Notes: generated from the sequence alone by a model not told the origin. A stretch of DNA of 64,000 nucleotides from Lentisphaerota bacterium (GCA_024225035.1 JAAEMX010000441.1:124001-188000); one strand, 5' to 3'; positions 19,325 through 29,295 are shown, counted from the first letter of the stretch. Program-made: numbers and translations.

Positions 19325-19589
19325 TGTATCACCTCTTAGTTTATGGCTCAGGCACACAGCTTTAGGCATTTACTTATCCAGCATAAAGTAAATAAAGCGA
19401 TTATGTCACTTCGGCAAAATGATCTATGCATGCAGATCCAAAAGGTATTGTTATGAAATTCCTAATAAATTATCTATGATATAAATATTAGACTTTTCTT
19501 GTCATAAGTCAACCTCAAAAACAAATAAATGTATTATTTTTTATTATGAGAATAAAATATCATTTATGAGAATGGAAGAAATATGGAGA

Positions 19590-19632
19590 AATAAAAATGG
19601 AAAGCCAGCAGCATCCCGCAGAATGCTGCTGG
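19590..19632 (-). terminator. Terminator of the lipoprotein gene
   Basis: A perfect ten-base stem (19605-19614 with 19623-19632; CCAGCAGCAT arms) is followed on the minus strand by CTTTCCATTTTTATTTC. Confidence 0.7.
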
Positions 19633-19640
19633 TAGTATTA

Positions 19641-20663
19641 TTACTTGACAGGTTTTGCTTTAAGTATATACTTGTCATTTTCGTTGTCAAATATCAGGTT
19701 CTTCTGATTCTCACTATACCATTTCTGCATTTTTTTAGGAGCGAGAGTTTTTCCTGTAAGTTGAAAAATTGTAGCTCTCATTTCATCAAATGAATGCTGA
19801 TTTTTTTCTATTCTACAGGCAATAATTAAGTATTGTAATGCACCTTTTATCCCATATTGGGCAGCGATTATTGCTGCATTTTTCTTTTGCCATGCATTAA
19901 CTTTGTCCTTTTGGAAGTTCCAGACTTTCGATATGAGTTTTTTCATATCAAAGTTATCGAGTTGCAATAAGGCTTTATAGCTTTCTTTTACATTACCGCC
20001 TTGAATGAAATATTTTTCCAAAACAGGATAATCTTTAGGTATTGCCAGTTCTGCAGCAGAAATTATCCATTCGCTTGATAAGTAGCCTTTAGCATTTTTT
20101 AGACGTTCAAAAATAATATTTTTTGCATCTTTTGTCCAATTATTCTTGGTGACGCATGTAATTAAATTTGGATATACTTTTAATGCTTCAAGGATCTGAG
20201 CTTTATTTTTTTCTGTAACAATTCTCGGCAATGCATATTGTACATAAAAATTATTGGCGTGATTAATCAATAAATCAACATTTTCAGAACCGATCTTTTC
20301 GAGCATTACAACTTGAGGATCTTGCGATGAATAACAATTCTGACTGTTGGATACTTTAATTATTTTGTCGATATATTCTCTGACTTGATTCCTGTTAGGA
20401 TTGGATGGCAGCTTAATCTTCCTTAAAGCGCGAAGTTTGGGAGTTCTGCGATTAAACGAACTACACGTTGATGTTGATAGTGGAAGTGGTTCTTCTTTAA
20501 CTTCTTCTTTTATTTCTTTTAGCTGTTTGTTGATTTCAGTGAGTTTCTGACTCATCTCATTTAAACTTTTCGTAAGCTGTTTATCCTGTTCAGATGGACC
20601 TGTTTGGCATCCAACGATAGAAATTAGCATTGCAGCAGCTGACAAAGAATATAAAACCCTCAT
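19641..20663 (-). CDS. Putative lipoprotein, unrecognised family
   Basis: The 340-residue protein has a lipoprotein signal (MRVLYSLSAAAMLISIVGC, Cys19). A predicted coiled coil follows (about residues 28-58, LNEMSQKLTEINKQLKEIKEE). The rest is a helical repeat-like body (PKDYPVLEKYFIQGG, AAIIAAQYGIKGALQYLI) suggesting HEAT or TPR-like solenoid structure. The N-terminal coil resembles Lpp-type linkers. It forms its own unit between the antiporter gene and its terminator. No function can be assigned. Confidence 0.7.
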   Translation of the reverse strand: MRVLYSLSAAAMLISIVGCQTGPSEQDKQLTKSLNEMSQKLTEINKQLKEIKEEVKEEPLPLSTSTCSSFNRRTPKLRALRKIKLPSNPNRNQVREYIDKIIKVSNSQNCYSSQDPQVVMLEKIGSENVDLLINHANNFYVQYALPRIVTEKNKAQILEALKVYPNLITCVTKNNWTKDAKNIIFERLKNAKGYLSSEWIISAAELAIPKDYPVLEKYFIQGGNVKESYKALLQLDNFDMKKLISKVWNFQKDKVNAWQKKNAAIIAAQYGIKGALQYLIIACRIEKNQHSFDEMRATIFQLTGKTLAPKKMQKWYSENQKNLIFDNENDKYILKAKPVK

Positions 20664-20725
20664 TTTCCCCTCCTTGATTTAATTTGTTTTATATATTATA
20701 GATTAAGAAGGGGAGAAATGCTAAT

Positions 20726-21910
20726 TTAAGCTTCGGATTTCTCGAGAAGTTTTGTGTGTGTTGCCCGTATTAGACTGGCGCCGATTGGAGCTGTGATTAT
20801 TATACTTAGAACAGCTACAGCCAGAATCAGTTCGCCGCCTTTTACTCCCATGCTGAGGGGGATTGCCCCGATTGCAGCTTGGACAGTTGCTTTTGGGAAA
20901 TACGAAAGGCAGCAGAAAAGCCGCTCGTTGTTGTTCAGCTTGGAGCCAAGCAGGGCTAGCCATACACCAAGAGAGCGTCCCAGCAAACCAATAGCGATAA
21001 CTGCTATTCCAACCAGTCCGGCATGCCAGGCAACACTTATATTTACTTGTGCACCAATCAGCACGAATAACAGTATTTCTGCCAGAATCCATACTTTATT
21101 GAACTTTTGAGCAAGTTCATTCGCTACTCTGTTGTGCAGTTCCAGCATGACAAAGCCCATTGCCATTATGCCAAGCAGCGAGGCGATTGGAACATAGTCT
21201 TTGAAGTATTCAATTTTGTGCAGCAGAATTGCCGCTATCATAAAGATTATAGCTTTTTTGGTGGCACGCATTTCGAACCGCTTGAAGAATTTGACCAGCG
21301 CCCAGCCCAGCAACAGCCCGATACCTATACCCAGTACAATTCCTACTGGAACCTTGACAAACTGTAAGGCAATGTTTACAGCAGCTCCGGTGCCGGTAGC
21401 TAAAAATACCCCGAACATAGTTATAGCAAAAACATCATCAATAGAAGCTCCTGCTAAAATGAGGGTAGGGACTTCGCGATTCTTTCCGTAGCCTTTGGTC
21501 TTGATGTCCAGCATTTGCGGAACTACTACGGCAGGAGATACTGCCGCTATAATGAAACCAAGCATTCCGGCGGCAGGCCAGCTTAATTGGAGCAGATACC
21601 TGGAAACCAATGTGATGGTAAAGCCCTCTACCAAACATGGAATGCAGCTCATCTTCAGAGCTGAAACCCCTACTTTGTTTAAGGTTTCACGTTTCAGCCC
21701 GAGTCCAGCCCTGATCAGGATGACTATTAAAGCGGCTGTACGCAGTTCTGTAGACAAGTGCAGTAAGTCAGGAGATATCCAACCGAGACAGTTCGGGCCG
21801 AATACAATTCCCAGGATAATCATGCCGAGCAAGCCGGGGATTTTGATTTTCTCAAAGCACCAGTTTACTAAAAGCGCGATGACAATGACGATGGCTAAAT
21901 TAACTAACAT
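20726..21910 (-). CDS. Cation/proton antiporter (CPA2-like), fluoride-riboswitch controlled
   Basis: The 394-residue membrane protein has about 12 hydrophobic helices of the monovalent cation:proton antiporter superfamily. An acidic pair in the core helix (GASIDDVFAITMFG) is the ion-binding motif of CPA2 members. The frame is open to 22033, but ATG 21910 (MLVNLAIVIVIALLV) is the likely start because the upstream stretch is a structured leader and AGGA lies before it. A fluoride-type riboswitch with a terminator stands directly upstream, so it probably responds to fluoride. Antiporters of this kind are known members of fluoride regulons, though the exchanged ion cannot be told from sequence. 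Confidence 0.82.
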   Translation of the reverse strand: MLVNLAIVIVIALLVNWCFEKIKIPGLLGMIILGIVFGPNCLGWISPDLLHLSTELRTAALIVILIRAGLGLKRETLNKVGVSALKMSCIPCLVEGFTITLVSRYLLQLSWPAAGMLGFIIAAVSPAVVVPQMLDIKTKGYGKNREVPTLILAGASIDDVFAITMFGVFLATGTGAAVNIALQFVKVPVGIVLGIGIGLLLGWALVKFFKRFEMRATKKAIIFMIAAILLHKIEYFKDYVPIASLLGIMAMGFVMLELHNRVANELAQKFNKVWILAEILLFVLIGAQVNISVAWHAGLVGIAVIAIGLLGRSLGVWLALLGSKLNNNERLFCCLSYFPKATVQAAIGAIPLSMGVKGGELILAVAVLSIIITAPIGASLIRATHTKLLEKSEA

Positions 21911-21936
21911 TTTACATTTCCTTTCCCGGCAGACAT

Positions 21937-21974
21937 AAAAAAATCCTGCCGCAACGATTTTACGTTTGGCAGGA
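21937..21974 (-). terminator. Regulated terminator of the antiporter riboswitch
   Basis: Minus-strand seven-base stem TCCTGCC / GGCAGGA (21974-21968 with 21950-21944), with an inner AACG/CGTT stem, is followed by seven T. The 5' arm is the 3' strand of the aptamer, so ligand binding and termination exclude each other. Confidence 0.85.
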
Positions 21975-22016
21975 GTCATCAGCCAAAATGGTGGTTTCAG
22001 GGAGAACTCCATTCCC
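21968..22016 (-). ncRNA. Fluoride riboswitch (crcB motif) aptamer
   Basis: On the minus strand the leader shows the conserved order of the crcB motif. GGGAATGGAGTTCTCCCT (first stem and loop) leads to GAAACCACC, a short loop, then GGCTGATGACTCCTGCC. The GGCTGATG block and the closing CTCC, complementary to GGAG at the 5' end, are the pseudoknot and stem elements of this class. The expression platform is the terminator that shares the CTCCTGCC strand. Fluoride binding should hold that strand and permit transcription. This is recognised from memory of the motif; no covariance search was run. Confidence 0.78.
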
Positions 22017-22019
22017 TTA

Positions 22020-22690
22020 ACATATATTTGCATAAAGCCTTACGGCAAGATGTATCAAATTTTGCTTGAAATATTATTATAAATACTTCAAGTTTATATT
22101 ATAACCCTGTGTTGTTATATTTCAATTTTTATTCTGCTAACTTTGCATAAAGTTTCCTGATATGGTGCCAATAAATGAAAAGAGAAATGTTATCGTTGTT
22201 ATTAGTTTACTAGCAGCCTTTTACATGAAATGCACAAAAAAGATGCAAGATTGATTGAACAAATTGTCGCATTTAGTGTACTAATAGCCAGAAGAGTGGT
22301 GCAATACGAAGTGTTAATTTGAATGACAGCACGGAGTATCACTCTATTTTTTTTTGACAGTGTTCTCCTGCCTTTTATTCTTCTTACTTTAATGATGATT
22401 TTCATAATAGAAATCAATTTTAAATTTTCTGGTTGGCCTGAGTTGAAACTAATGCTTTTTAAAGCAATTGAAATTCTCCATAGGCAGCCGATTTTGATTA
22501 GATAGTAGTAGTTCTGCAGAGAAATATACCCTTACTGACTTAAGGATTCTTGTGCATAGCTTTGTCGTAATTGTCTTATAATTGAATGTTGAAGGGGATA
22601 GTTTAGTTTATTTTTTAGGCGAGAAAAATTATATACTTTATTAAAGTTATTAAAGGTAAATGCAATTTTAAAATATTCATTTGAGGGATA
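22020..22690. other. A+T-rich intergenic region without a supported gene
   Basis: Several short open frames exist (up to 102 codons, minus strand), but none has a convincing ribosome-binding site or family pattern. The region should contain the promoters of the antiporter riboswitch (minus) and of the papain-like gene (plus). Confidence 0.5.
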
Positions 22691-22693
22691 ATA

Positions 22694-23659
22694 ATGATAT
22701 TTAAAGTTTTTTATGATGTTCCTAAGATACGTCAAGAGTCTCATCATACTTGTTGGTTTGCTGCAGCCCAAATGGTTAGAGGTTCTTTCCTGAAAAAGTC
22801 TGAATGGGCAAAGTTTATTGAAACAAATGCTGCTGAACAACGAAAGGAAGGTCAGATGGGGCTTGCCAGTTCTTCTTTGCGTTTTGAGGATCGTTTAAGG
22901 ACAGGAGAGTTGTATCCTAAAAGAAAGGCAAAAAGTTTTTGTGACTATTTTAAATGCAGAGAGCCAATTGCTCCATATGTTGGGGAAGATGAGAGAAAAG
23001 TAAAAGTTAAGGATAAGAAAGACCTTGGCTTTGATCCCACAAGTGCTGTTCATCTCAGGGAGTTGAAGAACAGATATGGTATGGAGAAACTTCTTTTACC
23101 ATCTACAGTTGATGCCTTTAAACTGGCTACCTCATTATTGTTTCATTTGACAAACCTGGGCCCATTAATGGTGTCTGTCCCTTCCGGTGTAAATAGTTAT
23201 CATATGGTATGCATAACCGGCTTTACCTGGGAGTCAATGTTAAGCTCTGCGTCTAAAAATGAAATGCAGATGTATGACCTTGATTTAAATGTTTTTAAAG
23301 GACTGAATAAAAGGAATAAATATAAAGCTTACCTGCATGTAGTAGACCCTGAAGGAGGCAGAGCTATTGGACTGCTGCATGGTATTTATAAATCATCAGA
23401 GTTAGTCACAGAAGATCCTGACTTGATACAGTCGGTTTGCAGTATAACTCCTGTAGAGAGCTTAATGGCTGGAGATTCTTATAAACACATTTTTTACTTT
23501 AAAGATCATAACACTCTCGAGAGAGAATGGACTTTTGCTGGTAAAGGCGCTGGCGAGCTTCATCAAAGAACAAGTATACCGTTTGTGCATGATTGCTATG
23601 AATGTCAGAAAAAGTACATTGATAAGCTTACTTTAATAAGTAATGATATTTATGCATAG
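22694..23659 (+). CDS. Papain-like cysteine protease (C39/C70-like)
   Basis: The 321-residue protein has no signal peptide; the ATG follows GAGGGATAATA. The N-terminus YDVPKIRQESHHTCWFAAAQM is the nucleophile region of C39/C70 papain-like proteases (proline-rich start, Gln, then CWFAA; Cys20). A candidate His is H170 in VPSGVNSYHMVCITGF and the third residue D219 in LHVVDPEGG, which gives a complete triad in the right order. The C-terminal 90 residues are unassigned and contain a CYEC pair. Related proteins are AvrRpt2-type effectors and peptidase domains of toxins. The target and export route are unknown. Confidence 0.6.
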   Translation: MIFKVFYDVPKIRQESHHTCWFAAAQMVRGSFLKKSEWAKFIETNAAEQRKEGQMGLASSSLRFEDRLRTGELYPKRKAKSFCDYFKCREPIAPYVGEDERKVKVKDKKDLGFDPTSAVHLRELKNRYGMEKLLLPSTVDAFKLATSLLFHLTNLGPLMVSVPSGVNSYHMVCITGFTWESMLSSASKNEMQMYDLDLNVFKGLNKRNKYKAYLHVVDPEGGRAIGLLHGIYKSSELVTEDPDLIQSVCSITPVESLMAGDSYKHIFYFKDHNTLEREWTFAGKGAGELHQRTSIPFVHDCYECQKKYIDKLTLISNDIYA

Positions 23660-23801
23660 CTTTTATTTAATGATATAAATGGAGTAAACCTTACTGTTGT
23701 TTTCATGTTACTCCTGTCATGATTAAAGAACTTTTTTGCAAAATAGGCCTTCTCAGGTTATCATATTTTTAGGAGGATTTTTGATTGACAGGAGGCATAT
23801 T

Positions 23802-25628
23802 GTGCATTGGATAGATTGGGTGATTGTTGCGATTTACGTTCTTGCCGCGGTGGGAATAGGTTTTTTATTCAAAAAACAAGCGAATCAGAGTACTGATGAT
23901 TTTTTCGTTGCCGGGCGTTCGCTTTCATGGTTTATTGCCGGAACATCCATAGTAGCTACTACCTTTGCTTCAGATACTCCGCTTTTTGTCGCTGCAATTA
24001 GCCGAACGGAAGGGATTTTCAGTAACTGGTTAATGTGGGGGACGGCGATTGGTCATATAGGAGGGGTGTTTTTCTTCGCCAGGCTTTGGCGTCGTACTCA
24101 CGCGGTTACTGAGATTGAATTTATTAAGGTTCGTTATGGAGAGAACCCCACGGCCAAGGCTTTACGTATATTTAAGGTATTTACTGATGGCGTTATGTTG
24201 AACTGCATAACTATGGCTGCGGTTACTTTGGCAATGGGCAAAGTTATAAGCTCTCTAATGTCACTTCCTTCAAAGCCAATATTCACGGTGTCTTTAGGAT
24301 TATTTTCAGTAGATGTGACTTATACTATATTAATAATCCTGGTGCTGGGCGGTTCAGCCGTTCTGTACTCTACTCTATCCGGTCTTTACGGTGTCGTCTA
24401 TACTGATTTGATGCAGTTCTGTCTGGCTATGCTGGGGGCAATTATTCTGGCGGTCATGGTATATAAGGATGCCGGAGGGTTTACCGGCGGCATGATAACG
24501 CGTCTTTCGACTGTTCCGGGATATAAAAAAGAGATACTTAGTTTTTTGCCGCCGTTTAAAAATATTGGTTTTCAGGAATTGACTTTCTTTACTTGTGTTG
24601 GCTTTTTCTGGTGGGGGAAAATCCCTGGCAGCGGATATATGGTTCAGAGGATGCTTTCAACTAAAAATGAACGTCATTCTCTGTTGGCGTTGCTCTGGTA
24701 TGTTTTTACTAATTATGTTTTGCGAGTCTGGCCATGGATTGTGGTTGGAGTCTTATCGCTGATCTATTTCCCTTATTTAGAGGACAGTGACACCGCTTAC
24801 CCTAAAATGATTGGACTGTTTCTGCCGATTGGGCTTAAAGGAATTATGGTTGCCTCGCTGTTGGCGGCATTTATGAGTACTGTAGATACCCAGCTCAACT
24901 GGGGAGCTTCATATTTAATCAATGACTTTTACATGCCCTACCTCGGTGGCAATAAGCGCAGCCAGAAAGGGGCGTTGCTGATATCAAAACTGGCAATGCT
25001 TCTCCTTGTTATTGTTGCAATTATAATAAGTACGTTCGTTGATCAAGTGGTCGATGTATATAAATTTGTTGGTATTTTCTTCACCGCGATGGCAACATAT
25101 TCTATTGCCCGCTGGTATTGGTGGCGTGCTTCTGCAGGCACAGAAATAGTCGCCCTCGCAAGTTCAATAATTCTTTGTGCGTTGTCATATATATTTCTGC
25201 CGGATATAAAACGTGACGGCCGGCTGGTGGTTGATATGTTCGGACCTCGAGCTCTTGTTAATTGTGTTGGCGTAACTGTTATATGGGTGTGGTACGCGAT
25301 GCGTACTCAGCGGAAGCCTTCAGCAGCCAGCATAGACTTTTATCAGAAAATGCGAATTTCCGGCCCCGGCTGGAAGCTGATTGCAAAGCTTTATCCGGAT
25401 TGTCCTCAGGTTAAAAGCGAAGTTGTGAATGGTTTTATCTGCTGGGGTTCCTGTGTCGCATTTGTTTTTGGAGCAATGATATTCCTGGGCAAAGTGATAT
25501 TCCATCAGTGGACAGGAGCTTCTGTCAGCGCCATTGTAATGGTAATTGGCGGATATATTTTATATAAAACAATGCCTAAGCTTCTTCATGGTTCCGAAGA
25601 ACCGATGCAACGGGTGCCTGATCCATAA
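23802..25628 (+). CDS. Sodium:solute symporter family transporter
   Basis: The 608-residue inner-membrane protein has about 14-15 helices. Conserved SSS features are DDFFVAGRSLSWFIAGTSIVATTFA (signature following helix 1), LYGVVYTDLMQF and GLKGIMVASLLAAFMSTVDTQLNWG (Na-site helix). The GTG at 23802 is chosen because AGGAGG is six bases upstream; the frame is open to TTG 23736, and TTG 23781 also has an AGGAGG. Substrate is unknown, perhaps a sugar or organic acid. It is a single-gene unit between two effector-like genes. Confidence 0.85.
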   Translation: MHWIDWVIVAIYVLAAVGIGFLFKKQANQSTDDFFVAGRSLSWFIAGTSIVATTFASDTPLFVAAISRTEGIFSNWLMWGTAIGHIGGVFFFARLWRRTHAVTEIEFIKVRYGENPTAKALRIFKVFTDGVMLNCITMAAVTLAMGKVISSLMSLPSKPIFTVSLGLFSVDVTYTILIILVLGGSAVLYSTLSGLYGVVYTDLMQFCLAMLGAIILAVMVYKDAGGFTGGMITRLSTVPGYKKEILSFLPPFKNIGFQELTFFTCVGFFWWGKIPGSGYMVQRMLSTKNERHSLLALLWYVFTNYVLRVWPWIVVGVLSLIYFPYLEDSDTAYPKMIGLFLPIGLKGIMVASLLAAFMSTVDTQLNWGASYLINDFYMPYLGGNKRSQKGALLISKLAMLLLVIVAIIISTFVDQVVDVYKFVGIFFTAMATYSIARWYWWRASAGTEIVALASSIILCALSYIFLPDIKRDGRLVVDMFGPRALVNCVGVTVIWVWYAMRTQRKPSAASIDFYQKMRISGPGWKLIAKLYPDCPQVKSEVVNGFICWGSCVAFVFGAMIFLGKVIFHQWTGASVSAIVMVIGGYILYKTMPKLLHGSEEPMQRVPDP

Positions 25629-25740
25629 AAATTATTCCTGATAAATAGTCCTATTTTAGTTTTTTTTAAGAACAATTATCTATTTTTAATTGTCATACAA
25701 ATAAAGAATATGGGTAATTTGAAAATTTTAAGGGCTAATC

Positions 25741-27053
25741 ATGTTTAAATCTGTATACTATGTAAGTTTTATGGCTGATAGTGAAAATAATTGGGAAAAC
25801 CTTGCAGCTCCTGCTTTAAGACTTCCAGAAAAAACACCTTCAGAACACATGGTTTTCAAGCAGAGGCCACATAAATCATATCCGGGCTTTTTTATTCCAA
25901 TGATAAGGTTTAACTGGAACTTGAAAAGTGTCGAAAACCCATATGTAAGGATAACAAGTGACCTCAGAAGTTTTTTTGAAGGGATTAAATTGCCGGCTAA
26001 AATATTTATTGACATACATGGTTTTTGGCAGCTGAACCATTTAATACAAGTTTATAAGCCGGAAAGAGGAAGTAAACTCCGGCGTTTTGTGAATAAAACC
26101 AGAAATTTAATTCATTATAATGAGTTTGCCGAAATGTTTGATAACGCATTGTCACCTAATTTGCGATCTGGATGTCAGGACGTTCGTAATAATGAGGTGT
26201 TTTTTCATTTTTTGGCTTGTCAATCTTATCATTTTGCTCAAAAGTTTACTGAAGTCATGCCATCTACTTTTACACGTTATTATTCTATAGCAACTAAGCA
26301 TACAAACATGGGGTTTAATAACAGCGCGTATCAACCTGACATATATTATACGGACTGTATTGAGAGCACCAGGTACAAAAGAGCAAACGGTTATCGTACT
26401 TTGGCTTCACCGACGGTGCAAAATGACACTAGAACTATTTTTATAAGGAAGGTAGGTCGGTAAAGCATCAGCGTTATAAGGATTGGAAAAGCAAATGGAA
26501 GGCAGGTTTTAATAACGACTACAATGATATGTGGCAACTGGAATACTGGGCTGTTCTTACAAAAATGATATATTTCTTTAAGGACTCCGCAGAGCAGCTT
26601 GGGGCTGTAAACAGAAAGTTGGCAGATACTTTTAATTTACTATATGGAGCAGTAAAGCTGCACAGAGAATGTTTTGCTAAGGGAACTTTTGACTTTGCTA
26701 GAACAAGGGAGTATGTAACAATTTTATGTGTAGCTGTATTCCAGTTATTAGAATCCAGCGCAAGATTGAATATGGAGCAAATTGAGGCATTATGTCTATC
26801 TGAGGAGTTAGCCGATGTTTCACTGTGTGCTGCATCATCATTGGCCCTGGATAAACTTGATTTGGTGATAAAGAATTTCTTTGACGTTTTAAAAGAGAGT
26901 GTAAACAGTGTTCCAGTGGATTGTAGCATAGAACAAATCGTCGGTAAAGATAGATTCAAATTGATGGATTATGACGTATTTGACATTGTCAGTTTTTCTG
27001 CAGAGAGGCTGAATTATTTAATGGAAGGCTATTGTATTCCGATATTTCATTAA
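25741..27053 (+). pseudogene. His-Gly...Cys (clan CD, C80-like) family protein, paralogue B, frameshifted
   Basis: The first frame (25741-26463) begins MFKSVYYVSFMADSENN and holds LPAKIFIDIHGFW (His93) and VFFHFLACQSYHFAQKF (Cys160). It stops at TAA after IRKVGR. The next frame continues SVKHQRYKDWKSKW, aligning with the GYRDW segment of paralogue A, and goes on as a helical domain to 27053. One base gained or lost near 26455 separates the frames. The two parts together give the same layout as the other paralogues, N-terminal His/Cys domain then helices. The His-Cys distance is 67 here versus 52-53 in the others. Confidence 0.6.
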
Positions 27054-27242
27054 TATTTCTTTGAAAAATCTTGTCTAGAAAACGAAAACTATAGTCCTTT
27101 ATTTAGATTCCTTGATAAGTTTTAACTTTGGGCGTTACAGTTTTTTTTGCCCTGAAATGCTTAAAAAGCATGGTTTTGTACATACAATTTTAATACTAAT
27201 ACTCCGTAATACAATTTCTGTGATAAAAAAGTATTTATTGAC

Positions 27243-27270
27243 TTGAGAATTATTTATTTCATGCTATAAT
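27243..27270 (+). promoter_or_regulatory. pckG promoter
   Basis: TTGAGA (27243-27248), 16 bases, then a perfect TATAAT (27265-27270), about 70 bases before the ATG. Confidence 0.6.
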
Positions 27271-27339
27271 GCCAATTCCGCAAAACGTTTATTAAGGATA
27301 ACTATATCTTGACGATAAACCAAACAAAAAGGAAAAAGC

Positions 27340-29211
27340 ATGTCCAAGTATGAAGCTCTACTGCAGGAAAAGCTCGGTGACACTTTCCCGAAGCTTGCTG
27401 CCCTGAAGAACGAAAAACTCAATGACTTTCTCGGCGAGTACATCGAACTTTGCAACCCTGATTCAGTTTATTTCTGTGATGACAGTGATGCTGATGCTGA
27501 ATACATCCGTCAGCGCTCTAAGAAACTCGGCGAAGAAAAACAGCTGGCTCGCGAAAACGTTACTATGCACTATGACGGCATTAACGACCAGGCTCGCGAC
27601 AAAGGCAACACCAAATACATGGTTCCAGCTGAAAAGCTCGCTGCTATGGGTAAATTGAACTGCATTGATACCAATGAAGCTAAAGCTGAAGTACGCAGCA
27701 TCATGAAAGACATGATGGTTGGTAAAAAAGCTATTGCTAAATTGTTCTGCGAATGCCCGACTCACAGCCCATTCTCAATCGCTTGTGCACAGCTGACTGA
27801 CTCTTGCTACGTTGCACACTCTGAGGACATCCTGTACCGTCGCGGTTATCAGCACTTCATGGACATGGAAGACAAAGACGATTTCTTCCGTTTCTGCCAC
27901 AGTGCTGGTCAGCTTGATGAAAACGGCTGCTGCGTAAACCTTGATAAACGCCGCATCTATCAGGATCTGGACAACAACATGGTTTTCTCCATGAACGCTC
28001 AGTATGCTGGTAACACTGTTGGTTTGAAAAAGCACTCCATGCGCCTGGCTATCAACAAGTCCGGTCAGGAAGGATGGCTTTGCGAGCACATGTTCATCAT
28101 GTCTATTCCAAACGAAGCAAAAGCTCGTTCAACTTACATGGTAGGTGCTTTCCCATCTGCTTGTGGTAAAACTTCTACAGCTATGATTCCCGGCGAAAAA
28201 ATCGTTGGTGATGACATTGCTTACTTTAAAAATATTAATGGCGAATTCCGTGCAGCTAACGTTGAGCGCGGTATCTTTGGTATCATCAAAGATGTAAATC
28301 CTAATGATGACCCAGTTATCTTCAGGACTTTGCAAGAGCCTAAAGAAATGATCTTCTCAAACATCCTGACTGGTCCGGATAACCTCCCATACTGGCAGGG
28401 CATGGGCGTTGACGCTCCTTCTGAAGGTGTTAACTTCGCTGGCGAGTGGAAAGAAGGCGGCAAAACTCCGATTTCTCATGGTAATGCCCGCTACACTATG
28501 CGCATGGAATACCTTGAAAACCTCGATCCTGCATGGGATAACAAAGAAGGTGTTAAGGTCCAGAGCGTACTCTATGGTGGTCGTGATAGCGACACTACTG
28601 TTCCTTGCGAAGAGTCATGCTGCTGGGAAGATGGTATAATCATGAAAGCTTGTCCGCTGGAATCTGAAACTACTTCAGCTACTATCGGTCAGGAAGGTGT
28701 TCGTGTTCCTCAGCCAATGGCTAACCTCGACTTCATCACTTACCCAATCGGTGACTACGTTAAAAACAACATCGATTTCGGTAACCAGTTCGGCGAAAAC
28801 TGTCCGAAGGTTTTCAGCACTAACTACTTCCTCCGCACTCCGGAAGGCCAGTTCTGCACTAGCAAACTCGCTAAGAAAGTATGGCTGCACTGGTTCGAAG
28901 GTCGTGTTTACGGTGACTACGAAGCATATGAAACTCCTACTGGTTTCATTCCTAAATACGAAGACCTCAAAGTTCTCTTCAAAGAACTGCTCGACGAAGA
29001 CTACTGCGAAGCTGATTACACTTATCAGTTCAGTTTCCGTTGCGATGCTTGGGTTGCTAAGCTCGAGCGCGCTAAGGCTTTCTTCGCTGACATGGCTCCT
29101 ACTCTTCCGCAGTCTGTATATGACTACTGGGACAAAAAGATTGCTCAGTTCGAAGCAGTCAAAGCCAAATATGGCGCAGAAGTCAAGCCGGGCGAATACA
29201 AAGGTCTGTAA
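27340..29211 (+). CDS. pckG: Phosphoenolpyruvate carboxykinase (GTP)
   Basis: The 623-residue protein belongs to the GTP-dependent PEPCK family, which interconverts oxaloacetate and phosphoenolpyruvate with GTP and Mn. The kinase-1 P-loop with the mobile-lid cysteine is VGAFPSACGKTSTAMI (about residues 265-280). The metal-binding region is VGDDIAYFK, and the nucleotide-binding residues lie in the C-terminal third (FGENCPKVFSTNYFLRTPEGQF). Codon use is strongly biased (GCT, GAA, AAA, CTC, TAC) compared with its neighbours, suggesting very high expression. It has its own promoter and a strong terminator, so it is monocistronic. Confidence 0.97.
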   Translation: MSKYEALLQEKLGDTFPKLAALKNEKLNDFLGEYIELCNPDSVYFCDDSDADAEYIRQRSKKLGEEKQLARENVTMHYDGINDQARDKGNTKYMVPAEKLAAMGKLNCIDTNEAKAEVRSIMKDMMVGKKAIAKLFCECPTHSPFSIACAQLTDSCYVAHSEDILYRRGYQHFMDMEDKDDFFRFCHSAGQLDENGCCVNLDKRRIYQDLDNNMVFSMNAQYAGNTVGLKKHSMRLAINKSGQEGWLCEHMFIMSIPNEAKARSTYMVGAFPSACGKTSTAMIPGEKIVGDDIAYFKNINGEFRAANVERGIFGIIKDVNPNDDPVIFRTLQEPKEMIFSNILTGPDNLPYWQGMGVDAPSEGVNFAGEWKEGGKTPISHGNARYTMRMEYLENLDPAWDNKEGVKVQSVLYGGRDSDTTVPCEESCCWEDGIIMKACPLESETTSATIGQEGVRVPQPMANLDFITYPIGDYVKNNIDFGNQFGENCPKVFSTNYFLRTPEGQFCTSKLAKKVWLHWFEGRVYGDYEAYETPTGFIPKYEDLKVLFKELLDEDYCEADYTYQFSFRCDAWVAKLERAKAFFADMAPTLPQSVYDYWDKKIAQFEAVKAKYGAEVKPGEYKGL

Positions 29212-29248
29212 TTTATACGATTACGATCTTTCGCTTAAAGCGACTTAC

Positions 29249-29280
29249 AGCGGATCGGGTTTTCCCGGTCCGCTTTTTTT
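29249..29280 (+). terminator. pckG terminator
   Basis: An eleven-base stem (29249-29259 with 29264-29274; one G-T pair) with a TTTT loop is followed by a T tract. Confidence 0.92.
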
Positions 29281-29295
29281 GTCAATGATGAAAGA

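Noticed and set aside
21911-22033. N-terminal extension of the antiporter by 41 codons
   Set aside because: The extension is encoded by the riboswitch aptamer and terminator, and the ATG at 21910 has its own ribosome-binding site and begins with a hydrophobic helix.
22323-22505. Hydrophobic 60-codon plus-strand open frame
   Set aside because: No ribosome-binding site, no family pattern, and A+T-rich composition that makes hydrophobic frames common by chance.
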